Made by a program: the position numbers and the translations under genes. Shown one piece after another: positions 11,223 to 23,744 of a stretch of 64,000 nucleotides of DNA (position 1 is the stretch's first letter; each line of letters opens with the position of its first letter). Origin of the DNA: an uncultured Alphaproteobacteria bacterium (GTDB taxonomy: Bacteria; Pseudomonadota; Alphaproteobacteria; Rhodospirillales; Rhodospirillaceae); the NCBI GenBank assembly GCA_900079695.1, contig LT599022.1:1330287-1394286 (forward strand), written 5' to 3'. Below the pieces are notes generated by a model. The model ran no database searches and was not told where the DNA came from. It worked only from the letters and a program-made list of their open reading frames with translations.

Positions 11223-12713
11223 ATGCCCATCAACCTCGGACTGCCACAGGCGGAAGCCACCCTTCTGAAGCCCCGAATTCTCGTGATTGGCGTCGGCGGC
11301 GCCGGCGGCAACGCGGTCAACAACATGATCCAGTCCGAACTCGAGGGCGTCGAGTTCCTCGTCACCAATACCGACGCGCAGGCGCTGTCCACCTCCCGCT
11401 CCAACCGCTGCATCCAACTCGGCGCGTCGGTGACCCAGGGGCTCGGCGCGGGCGCCCGGCCGGAGATCGGCCGACGCGCCGCCGAGGAGAGCCTCGAAGA
11501 GATCGTCAAGGAGATGCAGGGCGCCAACATGGCGTTCATCACCGCCGGCATGGGCGGCGGCACCGGCACCGGCGCGGCGCCGGTGATCGCCTCGGCCGCG
11601 CGCGAGCTCGGCATCCTCACCGTCGGCGTCGTCACCAAGCCGTTCGATTTCGAGGGCCTGCACCGCCGCCGCCTCGCCGACAAGGGCATCGAGGAGCTCC
11701 AGCAGTACGTCGACACCCTGATCGTCATCCCCAACCAGAACCTCTTCCGCGTCGCCACCGAGAAGACCACCTTCGCCGACGCCTTCAAGATGGCCGACGA
11801 CGTGCTGCACTCCGGCGTGCGCTCGGTCACCGACCTGATGATCATGCCCGGCCTGATCAACCTCGACTTCGCCGACGTCCGCACGGTGATGGAGGGAATG
11901 GGCAAGGCGATGATGGGCACCGGCGAGGCCGAGGGCGAGGAGCGCGGCGTGCGCGCCGCCGAAATGGCGATCGCCAACCCGCTGCTCGACGACACCTCGA
12001 TGGCGGGCGCCAAGGGCGTGCTGATCAACATCACCGGCGGCCCCGACCTCGGCCTCTACGAGGCGGACGAGGCGGCCAACCGGATCCGCTCGGAAGTCGA
12101 CGAGGACGCCAACATCATCTTCGGCTCGTGCTTCGACGAGCGCCTCGCGGGCAAGATCCGCGTGTCCGTGGTCGCCACCGGCATCGGCGGCGCGGTCGCG
12201 GCGAAGCGCCCGGAGGAACGCACCCCCGCGGTCTCCACCCAGCCCGCGCCGCAGCCGACGGTGCAGCCGCCGCAGCCGCCGACCCCGCCGTCGGGCGGGC
12301 CGAAGGGGCCGCTGCCGGAAAAGGCCGCCGATCCGCTCGGCCTGTCGCTGTTCGACCGCCCCGCCGCCCCGGCCGCGCCGGTGGCCCCGGCGCAGATCGA
12401 CGCCTTCATCCCCGCCGCCCCGATGATGCCGGAAGAGATGGCGATCCCCGCGCAGCCGGAGCCGCAGCTCGCCGCCGAGCCCGCGCCGCAGCTCGCTCCC
12501 GCGCCGGTCGCGCAGCCCGACGACGCGGAGGCGCGCACGCCGCGCCGCTGGGCGCTGTGGGGCAACGCCCACCCGGCGAAGCCGCTGGTGGCTCCGCACG
12601 AGGACGTCGCCCAGAACCTTGCGGTCGAGCCCGAGGACCGGTCGCGCCTGTCGGGCGGCCTCGCCCCCGAGATCGACAACATTCCGGCGTTCCTGCGCCG
12701 CCAGGCGAACTGA
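11223..12713 (+). CDS. ftsZ: Cell division protein FtsZ
   Basis: Tubulin-like GTPase that forms the Z ring. The 496-residue protein starts MPINLGLPQ, the usual alphaproteobacterial beginning, followed by the GTP-binding [13 protein letters not shown] and the tubulin signature [14 protein letters not shown] Pro/Ala-rich linker of about 150 residues leads to the conserved tail [13 protein letters not shown], which binds FtsA. The frame stays open upstream to an ATG at 11088 inside ftsA, but 11223 is preferred because of conserved N-terminal sequence and a GGAGACGG ribosome site just upstream. The 113-base leader, unlike the coupled genes before it, leaves room for a dedicated ftsZ promoter. Confidence 0.97.
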   Translation: MPINLGLPQAEATLLKPRILVIGVGGAGGNAVNNMIQSELEGVEFLVTNTDAQALSTSRSNRCIQLGASVTQGLGAGARPEIGRRAAEESLEEIVKEMQGANMAFITAGMGGGTGTGAAPVIASAARELGILTVGVVTKPFDFEGLHRRRLADKGIEELQQYVDTLIVIPNQNLFRVATEKTTFADAFKMADDVLHSGVRSVTDLMIMPGLINLDFADVRTVMEGMGKAMMGTGEAEGEERGVRAAEMAIANPLLDDTSMAGAKGVLINITGGPDLGLYEADEAANRIRSEVDEDANIIFGSCFDERLAGKIRVSVVATGIGGAVAAKRPEERTPAVSTQPAPQPTVQPPQPPTPPSGGPKGPLPEKAADPLGLSLFDRPAAPAAPVAPAQIDAFIPAAPMMPEEMAIPAQPEPQLAAEPAPQLAPAPVAQPDDAEARTPRRWALWGNAHPAKPLVAPHEDVAQNLAVEPEDRSRLSGGLAPEIDNIPAFLRRQAN

Positions 12714-13073
12714 CCTCCGGTCACGTCAACCGCAACATCTGGTGGCGCAATCCACCGACACCCCAACCGGAGGCCCCTGGCCTCCGGTTCCGCGTTTCTC
12801 GAAATCCTCGCCGAGGCCTGCATACCCCGATGATTCTTCAGGGTTTTTCACACCGAATCGGTGTAACAATCGGTAACAATCATTGATTTGAGGAGATGAC
12901 GGGCCGCTGTTACATAACTCATGGTTCCCGAAAGGCGGCGCGCACGGCCCTGCGCCGGAGACTTCAGGGAGCCCTCGCGGCCACATCGACGGCGCACATG
13001 TTTTCGCTTCCGCGCCGGTGACCGCCCGAAAGGGCCGGTTGTCTTGACGATTTTAGTGGAAAGTCCGCGCACC
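12714..13073 (+). other. ftsZ-lpxC intergenic region (360 bp)
   Basis: No convincing coding sequence. From left to right it holds a perfect hairpin after ftsZ (annotated separately), an AT-richer patch around 12840-12900 with the 6-bp inverted repeat ACACCG-AAT-CGGTGT and the near-adjacent direct repeat GTAACAATC, and a TTGACG at 13044-13049 that could be a -35 element but has no good -10 partner. The lpxC promoter probably lies here, but I cannot place it. Confidence 0.5.
12765..12789 (+). terminator. Hairpin downstream of ftsZ
   Basis: Perfect 11-bp stem (AACCGGAGGCC pairs with GGCCTCCGGTT) with a 3-base loop, 52 bases after the ftsZ stop. There is no real T-run after it, so it may be a weak or Rho-assisted terminator, or a 3' stabilising structure that separates ftsZ from lpxC. 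Confidence 0.6.
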
Positions 13074-14063
13074 ATGTTCGATGTCACGCACGCACACGAG
13101 GCTCCCGTCGCCGAACGCACGGCAGGCCGGGTCGTCGCCTTCAAGCAGAAGACCCTGAAATCCGCGATCGGATGCTCGGGCGTGGGGTTGCACACGGGCA
13201 AGAAGATCTCGATGACCCTGAAGCCCGCCCCGATCGGCACCGGCATCGTCTTCAACCGCACCGACGCGGGCGAGAAGGACGGCCGCATCCCGGCGCGCTA
13301 CGACACCGTGGTGGACACCCGTCTCTGCACCTGCGTCGGCAACGCGGACGGCTTCGTCGTCGGCACCATCGAACATCTGATGTCGGCCCTGGCGGGCATG
13401 GGCATCGACAACCTGATCGTCGACATCGACGGTCCCGAGGTTCCGGTGATGGACGGCTCGTCCGCGCCGTTCGTGTTCCTGATCGAATGCGCGGGCATCG
13501 CCGAACAGGATGCGCCGCGCCGCGCGATCAAGGTTCTGAAGCCGGTTTCGGTGGCCGACGGCGGCATCCTCGCCCGCCTCGACCCGGCCGACGACGGCTT
13601 CACCGTCGACTTCGAGATCGATTTCGCCAATCCGCTGATCGGCCGCCAGACCTTCGGCATGACCTTCCCGCTCACCGAGGCTTCGGCCGAGAGCGGCTAC
13701 CGCGCCGAAGTTTCCTCCGCGCGCACCTTCGGCTTCCTCGAAGACGTCGAGCGCCTCAACAAGATGGGCCTCGCGCTCGGCGGATCGCTTGAAAACGCGG
13801 TGGTGATCTCCGGCAACAAGGTGCTGAACGAGGAAGGCCTGCGCTACGAGGACGAATGCGTCCGCCACAAGGCGCTCGACGCGCTCGGCGACCTCTACCT
13901 CGCCGGGGCGCCGCTGGTCGGCCGCTTCTCGGGGCTGAAGTCGGGCCACGCCCACTCCAACCTGCTGCTGCGCGCGCTGTTCGCCGACGCCGACGCCTGG
14001 ACCTTCGTCGAGATCGACGACATGGCCGCCGCGCAGCCCCGGGAATGGCGGCATACCGCCTGA
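13074..14063 (+). CDS. lpxC: UDP-3-O-acyl-N-acetylglucosamine deacetylase
   Basis: Zinc-dependent cytoplasmic deacetylase that catalyses the committed step of lipid A synthesis. The 329-residue product carries the zinc ligand histidine in [10 protein letters not shown], the dyad motif [14 protein letters not shown] with the other zinc ligands (HxxxD), and the GVGLHTGK N-terminal signature. The ATG at 13074 adds about 25 residues before the conserved [16 protein letters not shown]. It has no strong ribosome site, so a slightly different start is possible. In alphaproteobacteria lpxC commonly closes the dcw cluster after ftsZ. A strong terminator follows. Confidence 0.96.
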   Translation: MFDVTHAHEAPVAERTAGRVVAFKQKTLKSAIGCSGVGLHTGKKISMTLKPAPIGTGIVFNRTDAGEKDGRIPARYDTVVDTRLCTCVGNADGFVVGTIEHLMSALAGMGIDNLIVDIDGPEVPVMDGSSAPFVFLIECAGIAEQDAPRRAIKVLKPVSVADGGILARLDPADDGFTVDFEIDFANPLIGRQTFGMTFPLTEASAESGYRAEVSSARTFGFLEDVERLNKMGLALGGSLENAVVISGNKVLNEEGLRYEDECVRHKALDALGDLYLAGAPLVGRFSGLKSGHAHSNLLLRALFADADAWTFVEIDDMAAAQPREWRHTA

Positions 14064-14088
14064 ATCGCCGCACCGTTCTGCACCGCAC

Positions 14089-14120
14089 GCGGGAGGCTGA
14101 CAAAGCCTCCCGCTTTGCTT
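14089..14120 (+). terminator. Rho-independent terminator after lpxC
   Basis: Perfect 10-bp stem GCGGGAGGCT / AGCCTCCCGC with a 5-base loop, followed by TTTGCTTTA. It lies 26 bases after the lpxC stop and separates the dcw-lpxC transcript from bamD. Confidence 0.85.
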
Positions 14121-14173
14121 TATAGTCCGTGTCCTGTGCCGCTCCGCCGCGTCCCCAAGAGGGTGTCCCCGCC

Positions 14174-15010
14174 GTGTTCCGACTGCATTTTTCGAAGCCC
14201 GCCTCCATTCTGCGGCTCGCGCCCGTCGCCCTCGCGGCGCTTCTGATCGCCGGCTGCGCCGCCGACCCGAAACCCGACGAATACGTCGAGAAGCCGATTC
14301 AGACCCTCTACGACGACGCGATGGGCAAGCTCGGCGCGCAGAACTTCAAGGAGGCCGCCAAGGCGTTCGAGGAAGTGGAGCGCCAGCACCCCTACTCCAC
14401 CTGGGCGGTGAAGGCTCAGCTGATGGCGGCCTACGCCTATTACGAAGGCGGCAAATTCGACGACGCGATCCTCGCCGCCGACCGCTTCATCGACCTCTAC
14501 CCGGCCAACGCCGACGTTCCCTACGCCTATTATCTCAAGGCGTTGTGCTATTACGAGCAGATCAGCGACGTCGGCCGCGACCAGAAGATGACCCTCGACG
14601 CGCGCGCCGCCCTCTCCGAAGTGATCAAGCGCTTCCCCGAGAGCGAGTACGCGCGCGACGCCCGCCTCAAGCTCGACCTCACCACCGACCATCTCGCCGG
14701 CAAGGAAATGGAGATCGGCCGCTGGTACGAAACCACCGGCAACTGGCTGGCGGCGATCAACCGCTTCCAGAAGGTCGCCACCGACTACCAGACCACCAGT
14801 CACGTGCCGGAGGCGCTCTACCGCCTAGTCGAGATCTACACCAAGCTCGGCCTCAAGGAAGAGGCGAAGAAGTCGGGCGCGGTGCTCGGCTACAACTATC
14901 CCGGCTCGGATTGGTACGCGATGGCCTACCGCGTTCTCGTGGACGACAACAACGCCCCCGATGTCGCGCCCGAGCCCGGCAAATGGTACACCAAGCTCTG
15001 GCCCTGGTAA
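14174..15010 (+). CDS. bamD: Outer membrane protein assembly factor BamD (lipoprotein)
   Basis: Lipoprotein subunit of the BAM complex that inserts beta-barrel proteins into the outer membrane. I place the start at the GTG at 14174, preceded by AGAGGG. This gives a normal lipoprotein signal with a basic start, a hydrophobic core and the lipobox LIAGC (cysteine near residue 28). A GTG at 14129 is also in frame but would put 15 residues before the signal. The mature part contains tetratricopeptide-type helices with the family motifs NFKEAAKAFEEVERQHP and YAYYLKALCYYEQ. Total length is 278 residues. Its neighbours lpxC and recN are the usual alphaproteobacterial context. Confidence 0.94.
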   Translation: MFRLHFSKPASILRLAPVALAALLIAGCAADPKPDEYVEKPIQTLYDDAMGKLGAQNFKEAAKAFEEVERQHPYSTWAVKAQLMAAYAYYEGGKFDDAILAADRFIDLYPANADVPYAYYLKALCYYEQISDVGRDQKMTLDARAALSEVIKRFPESEYARDARLKLDLTTDHLAGKEMEIGRWYETTGNWLAAINRFQKVATDYQTTSHVPEALYRLVEIYTKLGLKEEAKKSGAVLGYNYPGSDWYAMAYRVLVDDNNAPDVAPEPGKWYTKLWPW

Positions 15011-18760
<3,750 letters not shown>

Positions 18761-18766
18761 GCGAAC

Positions 18767-19522
18767 CTACAGCGCCGCCAGCAGGCCGCCGTCGACCGCG
18801 AGGATCTGGCCGGTCACGAAGTTCGCCCCCGGCGAGACCAGGAACAGGGCGGCGGCGGCGATATCCTCCGGCTTGCCCCAACGCTTCGCCGGCGTGCGGT
18901 TGACGATGAAGTCGTTGAACGCCTTGTCCTGCATCAACGGCAGATTCATCTCGGTGGCGATGAAGCCGGGCGTGATGCCGTTGACCTGGATGTCGTAAGG
19001 CGCCCATTCCACCGCCATCGCCTTGGTGAGCTGGCGCACGCCGCCCTTCGACGCGGCGTAGGGCGAGATCGTCGGCCGCGCGATCTCGGCCATCAGCGAC
19101 GCGATGTTGACGACCTTGCCGCCGCTCGCCTTCATCATCGGGAATACCGCCTGCCCCATCAGGAACACGCCCTTGAGGTTGGTGTCGATCACCCGGTCCC
19201 ATGTGTCCTCGGGCAGGGTTTCGATCGGCCCGCGCAAGTTGACGCCCGCGCTGTTGACGAGAATGTCGACGCGCGCGCCGTCGTCGGCGACCTGCCTGAC
19301 CCCGGCCTTCACCGAGGCGGCGTCGGACACGTCGATGGTCACCGGCCGCACCCGTCCCTCGCCCCGGGGGTCGAGGGCTTCGGCGGCGGCGGCGAGCTGA
19401 TCGGCGCTGCGCGCGGCGATGTAGACGGTCGCGCCCGCCTCGACCAGCGCCTGCGCGATCGCCCGGCCGATGCCGCGTCCTCCGCCCGTCACCAGGGCGG
19501 TCTTGCCTTCGAGAAGACTCAT
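18767..19522 (-). CDS. SDR-family dehydrogenase, KduD / gluconate 5-dehydrogenase-like
   Basis: Classical short-chain dehydrogenase of 251 residues. The nucleotide loop TGGGRGIG is near residue 12, the NSAG motif near residue 90, and the catalytic pair is in YAASK near residues 157-161. The C-terminus (VTGQILAVDGG) is typical of the KduD/gluconate 5-dehydrogenase group, which oxidises 2-keto-3-deoxygluconate or gluconate-type sugar acids. The specific substrate is inferred from context: it is the last gene of an operon with a KduI/IolB-type isomerase and a TRAP transporter. The ATG at 19522 follows an AAGGA ribosome site, and the open frame further upstream is not coding. Confidence 0.8.
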   Translation of the reverse strand: MSLLEGKTALVTGGGRGIGRAIAQALVEAGATVYIAARSADQLAAAAEALDPRGEGRVRPVTIDVSDAASVKAGVRQVADDGARVDILVNSAGVNLRGPIETLPEDTWDRVIDTNLKGVFLMGQAVFPMMKASGGKVVNIASLMAEIARPTISPYAASKGGVRQLTKAMAVEWAPYDIQVNGITPGFIATEMNLPLMQDKAFNDFIVNRTPAKRWGKPEDIAAAALFLVSPGANFVTGQILAVDGGLLAAL

Positions 19523-19542
19523 GGGAAGTGTCCTTTTACACG

Positions 19543-20340
19543 TCAGCGGGCGTAGGCCGGGTCCGCCACCGCGAGGTCGTAGCGGCGGCTCTCGGGACGG
19601 AACGCGGCGAGCGCCCAGAAATACGCGTTGCGCAGGTTCGGGCTGGCGACGGTGGGGTGATAGCCGCGCGGCGCGAGCACCATCGTGCCGCTCTGTACCC
19701 GGTGCGCCACCGCGTCGGCGACCCCGTCGCTTTCGAGGTAGCTCAGGTGGAAGCCGAAATCCGGCGCGGGCATGTCGAAGTAGCAGTACGCCTCCTCGAG
19801 ATCCTTCTCGTGCTGGTGCGGCGGCCAGCTCGTCCAAGCGCCGACGCCGCCCCAGGTGAGACCGCAGATCAGGCGGGAGGCCGGGGTGGCCGGATCGAGG
19901 GTGAACATCACCTCGCGCCGTCCCGCGCCTTCGCCGTGGATCTGGTGGATGTCGCCGATCGGCAGGGTCGCGTCGTAGGCGCGGAAGCTCGGCGCGCCGA
20001 TGCCATCGAACGGCGCGGCGGCGATGTAGGCCACGCAGTCGGACGCCGCCACCATCTCGGTCTCGGCTCCGGCGGGGAGGTAGAAGGAATCGAAGCGCGT
20101 CATCGCGCGTCCGGCGAACGGGCCGGACACCAGCTTCGCCGCGCCCTCCATCAGCACCGGGTGGATCTCCTGCGCGCCGCTTTCGAGGACGTAGCGCATG
20201 CCCTTCGGCAGGTTGAGGCGGTATACCGAGATCGCCTTGCAATCGGCCTCGCCCGCAACGATCACCCGATGGAATCCCGGACCCTCGGGCGACTGGAATC
20301 GCCAGCCCTCGATCCGCTTCCGTTCGCTCGCATCCAACAT
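19543..20340 (-). CDS. KduI/IolB-family sugar-acid isomerase (closer to IolB)
   Basis: Cupin-fold isomerase of 265 residues from the Pfam family that holds both KduI (5-keto-4-deoxyuronate isomerase) and IolB (5-deoxyglucuronate isomerase). The metal-binding stretch GAWTSWPPHQHE, followed by a glutamate in EEAYCYF and LAPRGYHPTVASP, looks more like IolB than KduI. Yet the partner gene is KduD-like and no other inositol gene is present. I therefore leave the symbol empty. The ATG at 20340 follows AAAAGGAG. It lies 23 bases after dctM and 20 bases before the dehydrogenase, so it belongs to the same operon. Confidence 0.75.
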   Translation of the reverse strand: MLDASERKRIEGWRFQSPEGPGFHRVIVAGEADCKAISVYRLNLPKGMRYVLESGAQEIHPVLMEGAAKLVSGPFAGRAMTRFDSFYLPAGAETEMVAASDCVAYIAAAPFDGIGAPSFRAYDATLPIGDIHQIHGEGAGRREVMFTLDPATPASRLICGLTWGGVGAWTSWPPHQHEKDLEEAYCYFDMPAPDFGFHLSYLESDGVADAVAHRVQSGTMVLAPRGYHPTVASPNLRNAYFWALAAFRPESRRYDLAVADPAYAR

Positions 20341-20363
20341 CGTCGGAGACTCCTTTTCACAGC

Positions 20364-21635
20364 TCACTGGAGGAAGAACGTGCTGAACCACGGCACGCAG
20401 ACGATCAGGAAGAACACCGCGGTATAGCCGACGAAGAACGGCAGTTCGCCCTTGGTGATCTCCTCCATCTTGAGCCCGGTGACGCTCGACGCGGCGAACA
20501 GATTGACCGCCACCGGCGGCGTCATCGTGCCGATGACGTTGGAGAGGCACACGATCATGCCGAAGTGGATGACGTTGATGCCGAGGCTCTCAGCGATCGG
20601 CCACAGCACCGGCACCAGCAGCACGCAGGTGGCGACGCCTTCGAGGAAGGTGCCGAAGATCAGCAGCACCAACGCCACCACCACGCAGAACAGCAGCGGT
20701 GCGAGATCGAAGGCGATGATCGCCCCGGTGAGCGAGCGCGAGATGCCCGAGAACGTGAACAGCCACGAGAACGCGGTGGAGGTGCCGATGATGAACAGGA
20801 TCATCGCGCTGCCCTTGGCGGACTCGCACACGATCCCCCAGAGATCGCGCCAGGCGATCTCGCGGTAGAGGAACACCCCGACGCAGAAGGCGTAGACCAC
20901 CGCCGTGGCGGCGGATTCGGTGGGGGTCTGGATGCCCGAATAGATGCCGCCGAGGATCAGCACCGGCAGGAACACCGCCGGCAGCGCGTGGACGGACGAG
21001 CGCAGGAACTGCCCGAGGTCGAGCGCGCCGCTCTCCTTCGGCCAGGCCTCGACGGTCGCCAGCCGCCACACCAGCACCAGCAGCACCAGCACGATCATCA
21101 GCCCCGCCACCAGTCCGGCGGTGAACATGTCGCCGATCGAGCTGTTGGTGATGGTGCCGTAGACCACCATGATGATCGAGGGCGGGATGATCGGCCCGAG
21201 GCCGCCGGAAACCGCGAGCAGACCGGCCGAGCGCGCCTTCGGATAGCCGAGGCGGACGATCTCGGGATAGAGCATCGAGCCGATCGCGACCACCGTGGCG
21301 GGCGCGGAGCCCGACAACGCGGCGAAGAACGCGCACGCCGCCACCATGGCGAACGCCATGCCGCCGCGCGCCTTGCCGACGATGCTGTTGACGAACGCGA
21401 CCAGCCGCCGCGAGATGCCGCCCGAGGACATCAGGTTCCCGGCGAGCACGAAGAACGGGATCGCCATGATCGCGGTGGAATCGAGACCGGTGAAGATGCG
21501 CTGCGCCACCACCGCGATCGGAATGTTGAGGCTGAGCATCGAGAGCATGGTGGCGACGCCGAGGGCGACCGCGATCGGCACCCCGATCACCAGCAGGACC
21601 GCGAAGCCGCCGAAGAGGATGAGACCGGTGATCAT
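20364..21635 (-). CDS. dctM: TRAP transporter large membrane subunit (DctM family)
   Basis: The 423-residue, roughly 12-span subunit that carries out sodium-coupled transport in a tripartite ATP-independent periplasmic (TRAP) system. Family features include the start FGGFAVLLVIGVPIAVALGV, the AIPFFVLAGNLMSSGG stretch, SGSAPATVVAIGSMLYP, and GGLGPIIPPSIIMVVYG. Its start overlaps the dctQ stop by 4 bases, so the two membrane subunits are coupled. Together with the upstream binding protein it forms a complete transporter. The substrate is most likely a sugar acid, given the isomerase and dehydrogenase downstream. Confidence 0.95.
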   Translation of the reverse strand: MITGLILFGGFAVLLVIGVPIAVALGVATMLSMLSLNIPIAVVAQRIFTGLDSTAIMAIPFFVLAGNLMSSGGISRRLVAFVNSIVGKARGGMAFAMVAACAFFAALSGSAPATVVAIGSMLYPEIVRLGYPKARSAGLLAVSGGLGPIIPPSIIMVVYGTITNSSIGDMFTAGLVAGLMIVLVLLVLVWRLATVEAWPKESGALDLGQFLRSSVHALPAVFLPVLILGGIYSGIQTPTESAATAVVYAFCVGVFLYREIAWRDLWGIVCESAKGSAMILFIIGTSTAFSWLFTFSGISRSLTGAIIAFDLAPLLFCVVVALVLLIFGTFLEGVATCVLLVPVLWPIAESLGINVIHFGMIVCLSNVIGTMTPPVAVNLFAASSVTGLKMEEITKGELPFFVGYTAVFFLIVCVPWFSTFFLQ

Positions 21636-22123
21636 GGCCGCGCCTCCCCGTCGAAGGCTTCGAGGATCAGATTGGCGAGGCGCGCCGCCTGCACCAGCGC
21701 GATCAGCGCGAAGCTGAGCGGCAGGGCGAAGTACGGAACGTACATCGGCATGCCGAGCCCCGCCGAATGCGCGCCGAAGGCGATCTGCTTCTCCAGCAGC
21801 ACCAGGGAGGTCAGGAACACCGCGGCGGAAAACCCGATGACGATGGCGTGGGACACGATCTTGAGCGCCAGCCGCCCGCGCGGCGGAAGCTTGTCGGTAA
21901 CGGCGGTGACGGAAATCTGGGTGCCGTCGCGCAGCCCCAGTTCGGTGGCGAGCAACGCCATGTAGATCATGCAGTAGCGGGAGACCTCCTCAAGCCAGGA
22001 GATTCCCGCGCCGACGAAGTTGCGGTTCACCACCTGCGTGAACGTCGCGATCACCATGATCACGAACGACGCCACGATGATGGTCTCTTCGCAAGACTGA
22101 ACGGTTTTGAGTAGACGTTTCAT
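21632..22123 (-). CDS. dctQ: TRAP transporter small membrane subunit (DctQ family)
   Basis: Small four-span subunit of the TRAP transporter, 163 residues from the ATG at 22123 (GGGGGG just upstream). The frame is open 24 codons further up, but that stretch is Arg/Pro-rich and not coding-like. Characteristic features are VNRNFVGAGISWLEEVSRY and the conserved GLRDGTQISV loop between the second and third spans. It lies 68 bases after dctP and overlaps dctM. Confidence 0.93.
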   Translation of the reverse strand: MKRLLKTVQSCEETIIVASFVIMVIATFTQVVNRNFVGAGISWLEEVSRYCMIYMALLATELGLRDGTQISVTAVTDKLPPRGRLALKIVSHAIVIGFSAAVFLTSLVLLEKQIAFGAHSAGLGMPMYVPYFALPLSFALIALVQAARLANLILEAFDGEARP

Positions 22124-22191
22124 CGTTCCCCCCGGAGACGCGCGTGGTTCCTCGGCGCGGCGGCGGGTCGGCCCCGCCGCCGCGCGACGGA

Positions 22192-23184
22192 TCACGCGGT
22201 GTATTCGGCGAGAGCGTCGAGCCAGGCCTTCGGCATGCTCTTGCGGAACGGCGCGAGCGCGGGCACCACCTTGGCCTTCACCGCCTGGCGGTCGATGTCG
22301 TGGAACTCGACGCCGAGGGTCTTGAGCTTGCCGACCGACTCGGCGTTGTAGTCGAGCAGGAGCTGGCGCTGGAACTGCACGCCGCGGCGCACCCCTTCCT
22401 GCACCTTCGGGCGCAGATCCTGGGGAATCCGGCTCCAGGCGTTATCGGAGAAGCCGACGGCGATGTAGGCGTATTGATGGTTGGTGTAGGTGACGTGCTT
22501 CAGAACCTCGTAGAAGCGGCTCGCCAGCATGTTACCGACCGCGTTCTCGCAGCCGTCGACGGTGTGCTGCTGCAACGCGGTGAACAGCTCGCCGTAGGCC
22601 ATCGGCGTGGCGGTCGCGCCGAGGGCGTTGAACGCGGCGATCTGCATCCGGTTCTCCATGGTGCGGATCTTGAAGTTCGAGAAATCCTCGACGGTGGTGA
22701 TCGGCCGGTTGGAGAAGACGTTGCGGAAGCCCGATTCCAGCCAGCCGACGATATGCACCCCCTGGGTGCGCGCCTTGTCGGCGATCAACTGCCCGAGCTT
22801 GCCGTCGATGGCGGCGTGAGCCTGGTCGACGGTGTTGAAGATGAACGGCTGGTCGAGCACCGTCATTTCGGGAATGAACGAGCTCAGCACGGTGTTGACC
22901 ACGGTCGGCACGTCGATCGACCCGATCTGGGCGCCTTCGTACATATCGCGCTCGTTGCCGAGCTGCGAGCTGCCGTAGACCTCGATGAGGACGCGATTGT
23001 CGGTGAGCTTCGCGACTTCTTCCGCGATCTTCTTGCCGCCCTGGACGTAGTTGCTGTTCTCCGGGTCGGTGAATCCCATCTTGAAGTGCAGCGCACCGTC
23101 GGCGGCGAAGGCGACGCGCGGCATCGCCGCCAGAACCACGCCCGAGAGAGCGCCCTTCAGAAATGCATTCCGTGTGATCGACAT
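22192..23184 (-). CDS. dctP: TRAP transporter solute-binding protein (DctP family)
   Basis: Periplasmic binding protein, 330 residues, first gene of the transporter operon. A Sec-type signal peptide ends near residue 27 (AMPRVAFA). The mature protein has the DctP pattern: HFKMGFTDPENSNY, GSSQLGNERDMYEG, LESGFRNVFSNRPI, and the segment FKIRTMENRM whose arginine normally forms the salt bridge with a carboxylate ligand. That supports an organic-acid or uronate ligand. The ATG at 23184 is preceded by AAGGAG. A 560-bp region without genes lies upstream and should carry the operon promoter. Confidence 0.93.
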   Translation of the reverse strand: MSITRNAFLKGALSGVVLAAMPRVAFAADGALHFKMGFTDPENSNYVQGGKKIAEEVAKLTDNRVLIEVYGSSQLGNERDMYEGAQIGSIDVPTVVNTVLSSFIPEMTVLDQPFIFNTVDQAHAAIDGKLGQLIADKARTQGVHIVGWLESGFRNVFSNRPITTVEDFSNFKIRTMENRMQIAAFNALGATATPMAYGELFTALQQHTVDGCENAVGNMLASRFYEVLKHVTYTNHQYAYIAVGFSDNAWSRIPQDLRPKVQEGVRRGVQFQRQLLLDYNAESVGKLKTLGVEFHDIDRQAVKAKVVPALAPFRKSMPKAWLDALAEYTA

Positions 23185-23589
23185 ATGTTCGTCTCCTTGA
23201 CCGCCGCACCTTGAGATCCGGCCGACGGAATCGTGGCGGTGAAACCAACCGCGGCGGCGCGCGCCACCGATACCACACCATCGGGAGATCCGCCCCATCC
23301 GGGCGGGCAAACGCGCACGGGAACTTCCGTCCGCCGTGTATGCAGGGCTGCGTTTTGGTTTTGAATTCGCCCCAGCCTCCCGATTCGGAGACTACCAGAA
23401 AGGATGGGGGGCAAATGTCACCCAGGAGACAATGTCTGCCGGAAATCGTGCATATCGCAGTATGTGGAACAAGACCCGGCGAGGGGCTCAACAGGAAGAA
23501 CCGCAACCGCAGGTGTCCGGCACCCGAGCGTTCGCACGACGGCGCGATGAATTCACTTCAATTTACATGGAACGCGCGCATGAAACACT

Positions 23590-23617
23590 TGGAAACAATT
23601 CGTCACTTCTGTTTCCA
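23590..23617. promoter_or_regulatory. Inverted repeat next to a TATAAA-like element, possible operator of the TRAP operon
   Basis: TGGAAACA and TGTTTCCA form a perfect 8-bp inverted repeat with a 12-base spacer. On the minus strand TATAAAAT lies immediately upstream (about 23622-23629). Position and symmetry suit a regulator site for the downstream dctP operon, but it is about 400 bases from the dctP start and no cognate regulator gene is in the window. Confidence 0.35.
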
Positions 23618-23695
23618 TGCAAATTTTATACAGTGTCCGCCTTCAGCCCGTCGAACCGCCGCGATCCCATCGGGGTCGAACCGGGTCGCGGCGCC

Positions 23696-23731
23696 AACGC
23701 CGGCTCCGGATCCCCCACCGGAGCCGGCGTT
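23696..23731 (-). terminator. Strong hairpin downstream of the chemoreceptor gene
   Basis: Perfect 14-bp stem AACGCCGGCTCCGG / CCGGAGCCGGCGTT with an 8-base loop, starting 13 bases after the stop of the minus-strand chemoreceptor gene. No T-run follows, so termination is inferred from position and stem strength. Confidence 0.65.
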
Positions 23732-23744
23732 GACATTCCCGGCA

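Larger units (their letters stand above)
23185..23744. other. Intergenic region between the chemoreceptor and the TRAP operon (560 bp)
   Basis: No convincing gene: the one longer open frame on the plus strand (about 23336-23833) has no family resemblance and runs into the end of the chemoreceptor gene. It contains the hairpin at 23696-23731 and an AT-rich patch near 23560-23640 with an 8-bp inverted repeat, annotated separately. It must contain the promoter of the minus-strand TRAP operon. Confidence 0.6.
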
